Shown: positions 1 through 11,683, counted from the stretch's first letter. The stretch is DNA of 64,000 nucleotides from Microbotryum silenes-acaulis (GCA_003665825.1 QPFY01000007.1:62001-126000), one strand, 5' to 3'. A program made the numbers and translations. Notes: generated by a model not told the origin, from the sequence alone.

Positions 1-410
1 GCTAAGACCTATTACGCTCAACTAAGCCCTCCCTCTGGAGCTTACTGGGAAGGGCTTACCAGTTATCGGCGCGCTTGGCCCAGTTGCATAGCAAAAAAAA
101 CAACCCTGCAATGGGATGATACCGATTTCAAATGCGTTTCAACCATCTGAGACCTGATCGACCAAAATCGCAGACTTCGGATCGCTGCAGCTCCACCCAC
201 AGCTTACGAAAGCTCTCGCCACTTGGGGTATGCCATTTTTACAACATGAAGGAAAATAGAGTCCTTCACTTTTGCATGGATGCGCCTACTTGCCAAGTTA
301 CAGAGAACCACCCCAAAATGGCCCTGAAATTTCGGAGGGCAACTTGGCCAAGCGCGCCGATAGCTCGTAAGCCCCAGAGGGAAGGCTTAGTTGAGCTTAT
401 CAAGACCCAG
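1..410. mobile_element. MITE-like fold-back element, left edge cut by window
   Basis: Bases 16-86 and 340-396 are inverted copies of one another. Both arms contain gctcaactaag, tccctctgg, gcttac and the block tatcggcgcgcttggcc, in mirrored order. The left arm carries an extra stretch of about 14 bases that partly duplicates gcttac. The roughly 250 bases between the arms show no convincing gene. This is the shape of a non-autonomous DNA transposon with long terminal inverted repeats. The element may begin before base 1, so neither its full left end nor a target-site duplication can be read. Family unknown. Confidence 0.6.
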
Positions 411-679
411 ATTAATTATAAGGCCCAGCTAGACTCAGCGGAGACCCAGCTCGACTCGGCGCTTGTCGGCGCTTGAGCTGGCTGGGTCGAGCCTGGTCGA
501 GCTTCGCAGGCGCGCACAGACCGCCGCGAGCCGCCGCGCGCAAGACGTCACCAGCGTCACTCGCCGCAGCGTTGCGATACGCGGTCAGCACCAACCAAAC
601 TTTCCAACTACACATCCAACCTCCTATCCGCGCACCTCCTACGCCATACCCCCACCTCGAGTTCCACCTCCCTGCCACG

Positions 680-2189
680 ATGCGCCAAAAGCGAGTCAAG
701 TCGTACCGCAAGGTGATGCAGATGTACCAGTCCAGCTTCAAGTTCAGGTCAGTTACCCCAGACGGGTCACCTTCTGCCACCCCGCCCTGGTGAACTGACT
801 TGATTCCTAGCGCCAAACTGCTGCTTGTCCCGCTTGTTACCTCGTACGACTTTGTTACAGGGAGCCCTACCAACTCCTCGGTGCGTTCTAGTAGGCACTC
901 CCTCCCTCTCTCTCTCTCCCGCGCCATACTGAGCCAACCTCTGTTCACAGTTGACGCCGAGTTTGTCAACGCAATCGTCGCTCAAAAACTCGACCTTCAA
1001 GCCCGCCTGATGGACGTGCTACAGGGGACGTTGAAACCCAGTCAGTCCAACTGTGCATCCTATGCGATAAACTTGTCCACTGATCGCCCTCACTGCGTTG
1101 GCCCGCGCCCACCAGTGATCACCCAATGCTGCATGCAAGTTCTGTACGACCTCGGACCGTCGGGTCAACCGAGCGTCAACCTCGCCAAGGAATTCGAACG
1201 ACGAAAGTGCAACCATCTCAAAGCCCGACCCGCAGAAGAATGTCTGACCGCTATGGCAGGTGAGCCGTGCCTTTTTTTTCACCCCGAACCTTCTCCTCGG
1301 ATCTCTTCGCTGACACCTTTTCGCTCCTCCCCCCCCCCGCCCGTGGGCCCAGGCAAAGACAATCCGCACCGCTACGTCATCGCGACCCAATCCCTCGACT
1401 TGCGTAAACACCTGCGCACCGTTCCCGGTCTACCCATCGTTTACCTCAACCGTTCAGTCGTGCTACTCGAATCCCCCTCTGACCAAACGATAAAGAAAAA
1501 GCTAGCCGTAAGTCTTTCCTCCCCTCACCTCGAAACCCTTCCACGAAGTAACATTCAAAAAAGTGTCTTCACCTACACAGATGGAGAACGCCAAACTGCA
1601 CGTACCTTCCATCGAACTTGCTACTCTAGCATCGCAAGGTTCGATCCCGACGACTTCGAATTCGACCTCTTTGATCGATTCCTACAACTCGTCGAACCTC
1701 ACCAAAGCTTCTAACGACGCTTCTACTTCGACCCTACCCCAGGAAGGAGGGGTTACGATGGAGGTCGTAGGACCGAAGAAGAAGAAAAAGGGACCGAAAG
1801 GTCCGAGCGGTCCGAATCCTTTATCGATCAAGAAGAAGAAGAAGAAACCTGGGATCGGAAATGCCAACGCCTCCGACCCCAACTCCGGCTCTGGCTCGGG
1901 AAAGGGGAAGAAACGACCTCGTTCCGAAGACACTTTGGACGTCAATGAAGGGACGCAGAGTAGTTTCCATCGCAAGAAGAGGAGGGCGGAGAATGAGGCG
2001 GTCGTGGTGACGAGTTCGTCGAGGAGAGGGGCGGAGAGAGGGGTTATGGCGCTTTCGGTGGGCACGAGTGAGGCCGGGGAAGGGAGTGGGGAAGGCGCGA
2101 AGAGAAAGAGGAAGAGGAAGAGAGGTTCGGGTGTCGTAGCGGGAGTAGGAGCAGCGTCAGCGGATAAGGTGGACGGTGGGGATACGTAG
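680..2189 (+). CDS. UTP23: UTP23, small-subunit processome PIN-like protein
   Basis: Six exons: 680-747, 861-880, 951-1040, 1116-1259, 1353-1507, 1581-2189, giving 361 residues. The start is the ATG opening MRQKRVKSYRK, the usual N-terminus of this family. Joined exons read FKFREPYQLLVD, then a PIN-like fold ending in NPHRYVIATQSLDLR and LPIVYLNRSVV, as in yeast and human UTP23. Cysteines and a histidine (QCC, KCNH, EECL) match the family's zinc-binding CCHC set. The last exon is a lysine-rich, low-complexity tail typical of nucleolar proteins. UTP23 works in the nucleolus in early 18S rRNA processing and snR30 release, and is thought not to cleave RNA itself. The gene converges on PAC2 at 3458. 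Splice phases agree throughout, so the model is firm. Confidence 0.93.
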
Positions 2190-3457
2190 GAATGTGCAGC
2201 AGACTGGCCAGGGCCCGTATCAATTCGGGTTAGAGAATTTGCAACGCTGCTAATCGCGTGTTGATTGATGAACATCCTTCGAATTCCTGGTCTCAATACA
2301 CTCTGGTTGGATCTATCTCCCTTCATTGCTGGAAAGTTTTGCGCGCTCGAGCATCTCGTCAGCGAAATGAATCGTTATCAAACTGTTCGATCGACTCGGA
2401 CTGCTGCGGAAGAAAACTCCACTCAGTTCGATTCCGCTCTGGCGGGATTCGATTCGGTGCCGTAACGAAGCGACGAGACAATCGAACGAACAAAAACAAA
2501 CTCGTGTCCGATAAGCTCATAGAAAGAAAGAAAAACGGCTGTAGCGCGTCATAGGCGCACAAATTTTCTTTCGTCAGGCATCTCAACGACTTGGAAATTA
2601 GCCCGTTTCACATTGACTTCCGCAACTCCCTTTTACTCCAACGCCTTCACAAATACAATTCTACCGACCCGTGTTTAGCAAGCTGTCAAGACCCCTACGG
2701 CCCCCTCAAGAGGTTCGACGTGTAGGCGGCCTGCCGAGCTGAGGTGTCTAGGCTCTTGCGAGTCGATATACGCTTAGAAACCTGCGTGGACTGGGACGCT
2801 GTCCAGAAGTGCGAAGCCAAGTGCGATCCATAGGCAGGTCCGGTTATCAAAGGATAATACTGACCGTGTTACACTCACGGTCGGCTACGTCTCTTTGTTC
2901 CACATTTTGATCCCCTTTCGAGTAACCCGGGCCGGCTTCCTGAACCTCCTGTTCCACCGCAGTGCTGAGTGATCGAGGACAACTTCCGCGTTCTCCAGAC
3001 CGCCGATATCAGCAAGTGCAAACACAACACACACTATACAACTGCCGAGTTCTGTGTCATGACGATCGGCGTCGATTGTAAGTTTGCGACACTGATACAC
3101 CGGCTGTGTCGATCGTCGTGACACCGAGGCAGCAGTCTCGATCTGAACGACATGTCGCGGATATAAAGGATGCGATGGGTGCAGCAACGATGCTCAAAAA
3201 GGGTTTCCATGGTTCGTTGAAAGGTCCCTGTGACCAAGTATGAGCTATTCTTCGAGTCTGAAGCGATAGGCAGCCAGTGCGCAGATCGGAACCGTATGTG
3301 TATTCTCTAGCACGCGTTGAAGATGCCCGTTGTCAAGCTTGATCACCCAAGTCGATATCGGCTCGCTCATTGCCGTTCCAAGCATGATGAGTCTTGTCTA
3401 CATTCCAGCCATACCGAGCTCTCCACACCCACCGACTTGACACCTACCCATCTTCAA
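2190..3457. other. Gene-free convergent intergenic region
   Basis: This lies between the 3' ends of UTP23 and PAC2. Only short unsupported reading frames occur, and I saw no tRNA, repeat or conserved motif. It should hold both polyadenylation sites. Confidence 0.5.
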
Positions 3458-4626
3458 TCAGCCATACATCTCGCTCCTCCTCTGATTACCCAACTCATCA
3501 CCCATCAAACCCAGCCTCCAACTCTTCGGAACCTTCCACTTCGTCCCACTCCCTGTCCCAGCGACATCACTACCGTCGACCCCAGTGATCAAAGACCTAA
3601 ACACCTCCCCCAATCCTTTCGCCAATACCTCGTTCTCTCCTTCGGCGGTATAGACCAACAACGCTCCGACAGGTGGGATCGACGCTCCGTCCTCCGAGAT
3701 AGACAAGTGTTGTAAGAGGGATCGCGTTAGACCCCCATGTGGGATTGCGGGGATTGTCGTCGTCAGTGACGGATGTGATGCTTCGAAATAGGGTCGTACG
3801 GATTTCGATAGGCGTTCGAGGAGGGGTGAAGGGTCGGCGCCTTCTCGGGTCGGGAGGACGATCGATCGAAAGGGGTTGGTTCTAAAGCGTCCACCAAAAA
3901 GTCCCACCTCCTGAGCAGTTTGATCAGGTAAAACGACGGCCTATAATCTGGCAACTCACTCCCTCAAGCCCTCGTCCCCACGCATCGCTGCATCGACAGC
4001 GCCAACGATCAGGACGTCCCTGAACTCGGACTGTCGTATCCACGCCGTCAACGCATCAAAGTAGTGCCGTTTCCTCGCTTGAATGATCGGTGCTCGAGGC
4101 AACAGCAGGGAGATTGAATCACCGTTGCTTGCGCTGGAAGGCGTTTGATAAACTGGGTGGGGGGGGGGGGGGGTTCCTCAGACTGGTTCAATTCCTCTCC
4201 ACCTACCAGCTGAACCGCACCCAAAAGACGGACCTTGTGTAGCCCAACTGAAACCACCTTCTACACGTTGCCTCTGCTCACCCTCGACAGCATCCACTCC
4301 GCCAACACAGGGTATCGTATCCCTCAACGCGGCACAGCCCACGAGCTCGAGTTGGAACGTGTGCACGTAGAGATCCAATGCGAGTTGAGGGAGTGAGCCT
4401 AGGGAAGGTTGAGGCTGTTTTTGCCAAAAGAGGTTGTTGTTGTGTGTAGGCATGCGAATGGGTGGGTGGGAAATCGGCGACGCGTCAGGCGGCTGCTCTT
4501 CTCAAGCGATGACGACGCGACCGACCCGGATTCACTGACCAGAATCAATGACGAGCCTTTGAAATTCGTTTTTGCGCGTTTCAAACTCGGCACGAAGAAC
4601 TGCGTATCCAAATCGGGTAGGACCAT
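3458..4626 (-). CDS. ADD66: Proteasome assembly chaperone 2 (PAC2/PSMG2, yeast Add66)
   Basis: Four exons read right to left: 4626-4540, 4414-4282, 4152-3960, 3881-3458, giving 278 residues. Diagnostic stretches in order are FKGSSLILPQPSLGSLPQLALDL near the N-terminus (quoted here only as similar to human GNVGQLAMDL), LLLPRAPIIQARKR, LRETNPFRS, IPHGGLTRSLL and KWKVPKSWRLGL. The last two match IPGGGITKTL and RWKIPSSWRL of human PSMG2. The protein pairs with PAC1 as a heterodimeric chaperone for assembly of the 20S alpha ring. Intron 2 (4153-4281) ends in an unusual run of 15 C just before cccag on the coding strand. Acceptors were chosen because only they keep both frame and family similarity: for intron 3 the site is ctttag at 3882, not the closer ctcag. 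Confidence 0.9.
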
Positions 4627-6050
4627 ACTGAAATTGAACGGGTCTCACTTTTCGAGCCGGTGCGAGGGGCGGACAAAGTGGGGAGACGGAGCAGGAGCAC
4701 AAGCCAGCCCGAGCGGCGCCAAAGCCCCGCCCGTGAGATCGTGAGAAGCCGTCGCACCGGCAAATCCATCCGGCGCCGATGATTCCTCCCTCGGCCCGAG
4801 TCGGCGAGATCCGACCGGTGGTGACTAGGATTTGGTGTTCTTTGAAACCCACGATCGACGAAAAGCAACTTCTCGGCGCGCTTTCAAAGCGCCGTCGAGG
4901 CCGAGTGCCGAACTGAGCTCCTTTCTCACCCCACCCCCCATACCAACGCAGTCAAAGCGACAATCCTTTCCCATCTATAATTCTAAATTATCCTCATTGC
5001 CCATGATCGCCTTGACCAGCTTTTCAAGTTTTCTCTCGACTCTCGACTCTCGGATCGGATCGGCGCCGTACTCCGAGGAATCGGCAAGATCACTGCACCA
5101 AAGCGGCAAGCGCATCGCAACTCACTGACTCGACTCCGAGAGGAGAGTATTTCGGCATTCGCCATTCGGTGATTTGGTCGCCGCCATGGCCATGTAAGGG
5201 CCGTGAGCCATGGTCAGGAAGTTGCCGGCGATACATGATGTCATCGTACCTTTTTGTCGAACTCTCAAAGTCGTGAATGCGTGGTGTCGTCATTACAGTT
5301 ATTCCAAGTGAACGTAGTCATGTTCAACGCCGAAGCCTGAGAAATGGGACGTCGAACCTGCAGCGCCTGGACTTCGAAGCCTTTTTTAAATGCTCTCACA
5401 ACTGCTTTTTAAAAGGCTTGGAGGCTATTGACTACTCAAATAAATTGTATTAACCTTCACCATGTATGGGGGCACGAATAGCTCGAGGTAAGGCACCGAG
5501 CTGTCCAGTTCACCAAGTTCTGCCAGGCCGGAGGCTCGGAATCTCGAATTACACTTCTCGAGGACCGTTTCGTCGCGCTCGTATTCGTCAGAGCACATTT
5601 TGATTTCTGAACACCGTCGCACAATTAATTAACTGGACGGGACATGGGATGCCGAGGAAGAAAAAGTTCCGGGCGATCGTCTCGCCCTGGGCGCCACGTG
5701 ACTGTTGGGCCTTGGCTAAAGTTCCCCCCCCCCCCCACCTTTGCACCAACCTCTTCCCCCACGCCTTTACCAACCGGCTGGGCCTCGCTCGCGCGCGCGC
5801 GTTAAGTTGACAAGGTTGGCGCTCCCTAGACAGCGCCAGCGTCCCTTATGTAATTCGCGCTAGGGGGCCTTAGTCATCCATTCGTGGGCCGAGCCCAGGC
5901 TCTGCCGAGTTTTGCTTGCTTGCTCCTCCCATTTCCCTATTGACTTGGGGTGTGACACCTCTCACCACCTGGGGATCGCTTCTTCCAACTGAAAGCTCAG
6001 CTTTTTAGGCACACACCACACTCCAGACTGGTACCACCCGTTCATCCACC
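4627..6050. promoter_or_regulatory. Divergent intergenic region between PAC2 and the bZIP gene
   Basis: About 1.4 kb separates the two divergent start codons and must hold both promoters. It includes a run of 13 C near 5726-5738 and a cgcgcgcg stretch near 5790-5800. I saw no gene, tRNA or clear operator. Confidence 0.45.
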
Positions 6051-7791
6051 ATGTCGGACGCCGCTGTCGGCGTCAAGGACAGCAGCAGCCACCACCGCCC
6101 GAACTTTATTAGCCCGAGCTCTAATCCCAGCTCGAGCACAAGCACGAGCCGCGCCGGCGGCGCCGGCGGGATCTCGGCGTTACAGCAGCTCAGTGAGCTT
6201 GCCACCGCCAGCAATAACGGCAACGGCACCAATCACGCCGGTGGTCACAGTCACGCTGATCAGCGCTCAACAGCAATGCATGGACTCGCGCAAGCACAGG
6301 CCAGCCCTCCCACTACGATAGACACTACTTCTACGCCACTCGATCGCACGATTGCTGCACGACCAGCGACTCGGAATCACTCCGCCGCGATGACGCAGAT
6401 CGGATCCGAGTCGGCGGCCCACCTAATGGCCTGCACACCCGCCGCCGCGGATGGCGCAACAGCACGATCGCATGTGCTGACTCAGCAAACGCCACCTGCA
6501 CCAGTAGCCACCACCTTGGCCATCTCACCTGATCTCAACCCTTTCGCACCTACACCGCTCGTCCCATCCCATGATTTCTCGCCTATACTCACACCGGCCC
6601 CAATAGACTCAGGCTCACGCTCGGTGTCCCCGAATTCGACCTCAGCGCAGCAGCAGCAGCATCACCATCGCCCCTGCCTCAGCCACACAGCCTCCAAACA
6701 CATCCTCATCCCACCTCCGTACTCGAACTCCATACCTTCCCACCCCAACCCACCCCGACCGATCCTCCCCTCCCCTCGATCCCTCCCGATCGATCACCCT
6801 CCGCTCGAAGCCTCACCCCCACCTGCGGGGTCCAGCCCAGGTTCAACCAGTGTCGCCGCGAGTCAGGACGATGTCGATCTGTTGAATCCGAATGAACCGT
6901 ATTCAAAGGCAAATCCTTTGGGCGCGGGCTTGAAGACGAGTAGTACGTTCAGAAGTAGACGAGGGATTCTATCAGATAGTTGAGCGAAGCTGACCCCCGA
7001 AGACTGACTACTTTCTTCAGAACGAGCGGTGCAGAACCGTGCAGCGCAGCGGGCATTCCGGGAGAGAAGAGAAAAACACATGAAGTGCGTCATTCTTACA
7101 GAATTTTGATGATGATCCTGAACTGATACCGCCCCTTATGCTGAACAGGGATCTCGAAACCAAAGCCGGCCTCGTGGAAGAATATCAAGCCCGCGAGCGG
7201 AAGCACCTCCAACGCATCGACCAGCTCGAACGTGAACTTTTCTACAAACCACGCGCTCCGTTCTCTTCTTCCTCTTCACCCTGTTCAAGATGTCACGCCA
7301 GCCCACCGGACCGAGATCTCCCTAAAGCCCAACCTTTCCCACCGCCTCAACACCTTGCCGAATCCCCTCCACCCTCGACCTCCTCTGGCGACCCCTCCCT
7401 TCCCTCCCTTCATCACGCTCTCCAACAAAGTCGTCAACACGCGCACGACCTCGAAGTACAAGTCGAAGTTCTCAAATCCGCTTTGGATGAAAGTCGACGG
7501 ATTTGCGCTAATCTGAGAACAACGGTTTGGGAATTTGGGAATAGGGATGGGGAAGGGAAAGAGGGGTGTAGTGTTGGGTTAGGAGGTGAGGGGAGATTTA
7601 CGGCGAAAGGAAGTGGAGCGGACGTGGATTTGAACACGGATGTGAACATGGACGCAGATATGAAGAGGTGTAGGAGTGGGGAAAGGGGGGATTGTAAGGA
7701 CAGGGCCCAGGAAGCAGGGCAGGGACATCTGCAGGTTCAGTTGCAGACTTTCCCGATGCCTCTGAGCAAGAAGGCGAGGGTGTGGGAATGA
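6051..7791 (+). CDS. AP-1-like (Pap1/Yap type) bZIP transcription factor
   Basis: Three exons, 6051-6942, 7021-7084 and 7149-7791, give 532 residues. Exon 1 encodes a long region rich in Ser, Thr, Pro and His, with Q and H runs. Exon 2 and the start of exon 3 encode the DNA-binding basic region, residues about 298-320. It contains NRAAQRAFR, the N-x-x-A-Q-x-x-F-R signature that separates fungal Pap1/Yap1 factors from other bZIPs. A leucine zipper follows (LETKAGLVEEYQ, LQRIDQLERELF). Such factors control oxidative-stress, metal and drug-tolerance genes. I see only scattered cysteines (CSRC in exon 3) and no clear copy of the Yap1 redox-sensing cysteine domains, so redox control cannot be assumed. 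The donor of intron 1 is uncertain by up to five residues (see findings). Confidence 0.85.
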
Positions 7792-7956
7792 AAGACGCTA
7801 TAAAGACGAACACGAATGTTATTCCAAATTCAAATCCATGCACGAGCAGAGACGCGAGCTATGGGTATGTCGAGAGAAGATCTAGGATTGCCGCAGCGAA
7901 ATAACCCTCGGGCCTCGGAGCGACTCGTACCGCCCCTTTCTCAGCGGCGCTGCGGC

Positions 7957-8590
7957 CTACGTCGCCTTACCGAACCACTTATTGCAATCCTGATTGCAAA
8001 GGTTGCATCCGTTCCGCTGCGAATTGGCACCGCCGCTCCTGAAGAAAGGGGGAAGACCCAATCAAAGTCAATGGAAACCCCTCTCTTCCTCGGTCTGATC
8101 AGTACTACTGACATAGTAGCACAAGCTTTGAAATTCAAAGCGCACGTCGTTAGGCACTCGTTCTCGGCGTAGTGGTTACGCATCGGTCCGAACGATCCTA
8201 TACAGTGATCAATGCATTGCTTACTATATTTCCATCACCGAGAGTATCAGTATTCAAGAGAAAGAGAACGCGGTTCCGGAAAGGGGTCGGGGGCGAGGTG
8301 ACAGGTGACTTTACTTGACTTTACCCATTTTGGGATCATGGCACGTGAGTTGACAGAGCCCTGAGCAGGTTGCGAGTTCGCCGGGGGAATTGCCGAACCT
8401 TTTGTCGGACGAGAGAATGAAATGAATGGAATGTAAGGAAGTGTGAGAAGACGTTATCGTTTTTTGGGGGGGGGGGGAACACGGTTACGATTACGTACAT
8501 GCAGAAGGACCACGCTTGGATAGGGGTCGAGTGAGTGACGAGCCACGCGAGGAGCGGGAGGAGGGCGGAGAGTTTCGTCGATCGAAGCAT
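7957..8590 (-). CDS. Small secreted 12-cysteine protein, paralogue 1
   Basis: Four exons read right to left: 8590-8499, 8398-8315, 8223-8113, 8038-7957, giving 122 residues. Residues 1-26 form a signal peptide (hydrophobic ALLPLLAWLV core, then a small-residue site before WSFC). The mature part has 12 cysteines: one at the exon 1 end, CSGLCQLTC in exon 2, CIDHC plus three more in exon 3, and CNLCNQDCNKWF in exon 4. All three introns are phase 2. The exon order and cysteine frame match the genes at 9354-10058 and 11042-11683. I recognise no known family. A secreted, disulphide-rich extracellular role, for example effector-like, is inference. The least certain splice site is the donor at 8314, chosen because it alone keeps the frame into the QCIDHC exon. 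Confidence 0.72.
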
Positions 8591-9353
8591 ACTGCTTGCT
8601 CAGAGCGCAACTGCGGTGGTGAAATGTGAAGGGGATGAATGAAAGCAACGATCGGGAAGGAGACAAGACCTCGCAACATCGACGACCTTACTCGACGTGC
8701 AAAGAGTGACTCGAGTTTCCGCTCAGGAGCATCGAGCCGCCTGGGGCTTTTCGTTGGACAATACGGCGGGGCAACCTTCCGCGGCCCGCCGGGTCGTCCG
8801 CAACCGGGGCACATCGACCAGAGTGCAAAAGCCCCTGAGCAAACGCGAGGACGGTGCGGTTGATCACATGACAATACGCCTACCGAAACGAAGCGCTGAC
8901 GAAAGAGATCTCCCAAGCGGACCGATGAGCTCAGACGTTAAGCGCCTCGGGTATTCCACCGAAGCTCGGTCGCGTGAACGATTTATTTTTGTGAAAGGAG
9001 AGGGACGAGAGAGTGAGCGTGGAGGGTCAAATCGATCTTTTCATCTGTCGGGAGACCCATTCTGACACTTTCGAGGGAATTTGAAGCCGCGAGTGATGTA
9101 TCTTGGTGTAGAATTACGAAGGTCAAGCCAAATCAAAGGACCACTGATCCAGTCGGTAACGCGTTCAATTGGCATCACGATGGAACGTGCAATGAGTGTG
9201 CTCGGGAAACGTATATGACGAGAGTAGCTAGTCACGAAGATGGGTAATAAACGCGAATAAAAAGCTATGCACCTGAAAAATGGCTCCATAGCGCCTCAAT
9301 GAAGTTTCAAAGTCGCATCGGAGGGCGCCCCTCCAGCCCCAGTTCGACGTCGT
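8591..9353. other. Spacer in the secreted-protein array
   Basis: It holds the promoter of paralogue 1 and the 3' end of paralogue 2. I found no further gene or repeat. Confidence 0.4.
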
Positions 9354-10058
9354 TCAGTGCCTTCTAGGGAGGAACCACGAATTGCAAGCGTCGAAGCAGT
9401 GTTCGCAATAACCACGTCCTTTCCTGAATTACAAGAAGAATAGAAAATATAACAAACGGAACAGGAATTATCATCAGCTGACATCTTCGACCTGAGATCA
9501 TACGGCCCTCGAGAGGCTCAAAGGACTCACTGGCGGCACGTCTTATCGGGAATGTCACACATGCCACTGCATGCATGAAATGCATCATTGCTTCTCGACA
9601 GGCCATACTCGCCGATACAATGATCCAGGCATCCCTTCCTGGAGCATGAACGTTCGGCAGTGGATGAGCGTTTGGTCTTCCTTCGAAAGAACGCCAGGCG
9701 GCGGGGCTTTGGCCTTCCGCCTGTGATTTGCAACTCACTGCTGGGAATGTTCGAGATTGTAGCACGACAACTGACACATTCCCGAGCACATCGCCGAGTC
9801 CATGGGTGGTTCGCCGAACTTGAACCTAAGGGCGGATACACAAGCAGAGTAGCGACAGCTTCAGCACCAGCATCCGAGAGTAACGAGTTCGGAAGCTCGG
9901 GCCTTGGTGCTACGAAGTACGAAAAGGAGACCTCCATTTCTTCTTGGCGGGCAAAAACGAAGCGGGACTCACGGACAAATGGCCCAACTCGCGACATGGG
10001 GAAAGTAGAGTGTGACGGCGAGGAGCAGCGTGACTTGGATGGCAAAAGATGCTCGCAT
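9354..10058 (-). CDS. Small secreted 12-cysteine protein, paralogue 2
   Basis: Four exons read right to left: 10058-9973, 9825-9739, 9638-9531, 9423-9354, giving 116 residues. The signal peptide has the core IQVTLLLAVTLYF and is followed by ASWAIC. Exon 2 carries CSGMCQLSC, exon 3 CLDHCIG and three more cysteines, and exon 4 CEHCFDACNSWF. All 12 cysteines align with those of the neighbours although most other residues differ. Introns are again all phase 2, and most donors are gtgagt. It sits about 0.8 kb from paralogue 1 and 1.0 kb from paralogue 3 on the same strand, so the three look like an old tandem array. Function unknown. Confidence 0.75.
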
Positions 10059-11041
10059 GGTCAATACCAGAAATAACGCGATCGAGTCAAACTCAAGTGA
10101 TGAGGAGGAAGACAAGAAGCCCGGCTCCGGCGCTGCAGTATGACCGAGCCTGCCGGCGACAATTCTGAATCCGACGGCTCTTCAAGCATTTGCGCGCATC
10201 CTCGGCTACTAGTTTCGAGGTCATCCCGGCGCTCGGTGCATCCTCGCGTTTCCCCGCAGTTTCCACGCCCACGGGAAAGCAAGTAGAACGCCGGACGAGG
10301 CGGCGTCGCACGTTGCGAGCTGCGCACGCGCCCTCTCCGGCCCCGGGCACCACACCATCGCTGCCGAGTCGGATCAGTCGCCGATCACCGCGAAACGTTG
10401 AGGCCGGGATAACAACGGAACGCGCAGGTGATACAACGAAAGCCTGGACTGGCTGACAAATACTTTGTCGCTGACCTGATCAGCCTGTACTCCGGGCGAA
10501 GCTGAGAAGTCTTGATCCGCCGATAGGCCAGTTTGAAGGGTGCCGAAAATGCCGAAACGTCTTCTGAACGGACACTACCGGCAGACGCAGCGGACAAACA
10601 ATACATTGACACATCCGCCCTGGGCCGCGCTATCAGAGGGCCGCCACACCGTCGAAAAACAATTTAGCTTCATGGGTCGCGGATCGACACTTTTTAACTA
10701 CAATCGACCTGCCTTGACACCGAATTTCGAAGGGAGCACGGCCAGTTGCCGCCGGGGAGTGGTGCTTAGGATGGCGTCCGTTTTTTCACTCGCCCCCTAT
10801 TCTCGCTACTGTTGAGACACACCTGAGATGGCGAAAGCACAGCAATAATTTTTACGTTGGGATCAAAAGACGGACTCGGTTTATGCATTCATCCGAGAGC
10901 AAAGAGTCATTCTAGAATTGCAGAATGCAGAACGCGCGAGTAGCGAGAGGAGGTGAGGGGCGGTTACATCACCGACGCGTTGGCCGAGCGGGCTTCCTTC
11001 GTGGTTCCGCCATGTTCACTGGTGTCGCCAGGGACGCAACT
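10059..11041. other. Spacer in the secreted-protein array
   Basis: It holds the promoter of paralogue 2 and the 3' end of paralogue 3. I looked for a fourth gene with the CX3CX3C or CX2CX3CX2WF signature on both strands and did not find one. Confidence 0.4.
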
Positions 11042-11683
11042 TCAATGATAGCCAGTGAAAGTGATGTTAGGAATGAACCAATCTGTGCATTTGTCGCGAC
11101 AGGTCTGGCATTCCGGGTTGACCTTCGGGTGCTGCCTATTTCTGCGACGTCGGAATCGAGAGCAACGTCAGCAAGACCCTTCAACAAACAGCTTCAGCTC
11201 GGGCGAAGGGGGCCCGCCAGAGGCACGATTGGCTCACCTCTCTTCCCGGCACACCGGAAATGTATTGCATTGCAGCATACATTCAACCGCTGCTACACCC
11301 GATCTTGAAAGGTAGTATTGTCCCGTGCAGGATTCGATGCACTTCCGGCTAAGCCGTCATTATGAGTCTGTCAGCGTTTGATCGATCCTTCGGGGTCGGC
11401 TCTGAACTCAACGAGGAGCGCGGCAAGGACACTCACTTGGCGGTTCCCGAATTTGGTTCGTAGCAGCCCAATTGACACAAGCCCGAGCAGATGGCCATTG
11501 GCTCCTCCGTTTTTCCAAAGCTGAGAATTTGAAGAATCAGATGAAGACCAAAGATGACGCAGGTACCTCGCGCGCTGGGGTCGAAAAAACTCACGGACAA
11601 AAAGCCCACGCCACGACAGGGCTCGAGTACAGCACGACCACAGCGAAGAGGAGTGACGCTTGGACGATCGAAGAGTTCCACAT
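11042..11683 (-). CDS. Small secreted 12-cysteine protein, paralogue 3
   Basis: Four exons read right to left: 11683-11595, 11520-11437, 11348-11238, 11135-11042, giving 125 residues. The signal peptide core is ASLLFAVVVLY, followed by VAWAFC. Exon 2 carries CSGLCQLGC, exon 3 CIESCTG plus three cysteines, and exon 4 CQTCRDKCTDWF before a short tail. All three introns are phase 2. In exon 4 the acceptor aaatag at 11136 was chosen over the upstream cgcag because only it keeps the conserved frame. The reading frame stays open upstream of 11683, but the chosen Met gives the cleanest signal peptide. Function unknown. Confidence 0.74.

Noticed and set aside
10970..11040. tRNA-like start gacgcgttggccgagcgggc
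   Set aside because: There is no matching acceptor stem, anticodon arm or TpsiC sequence downstream.
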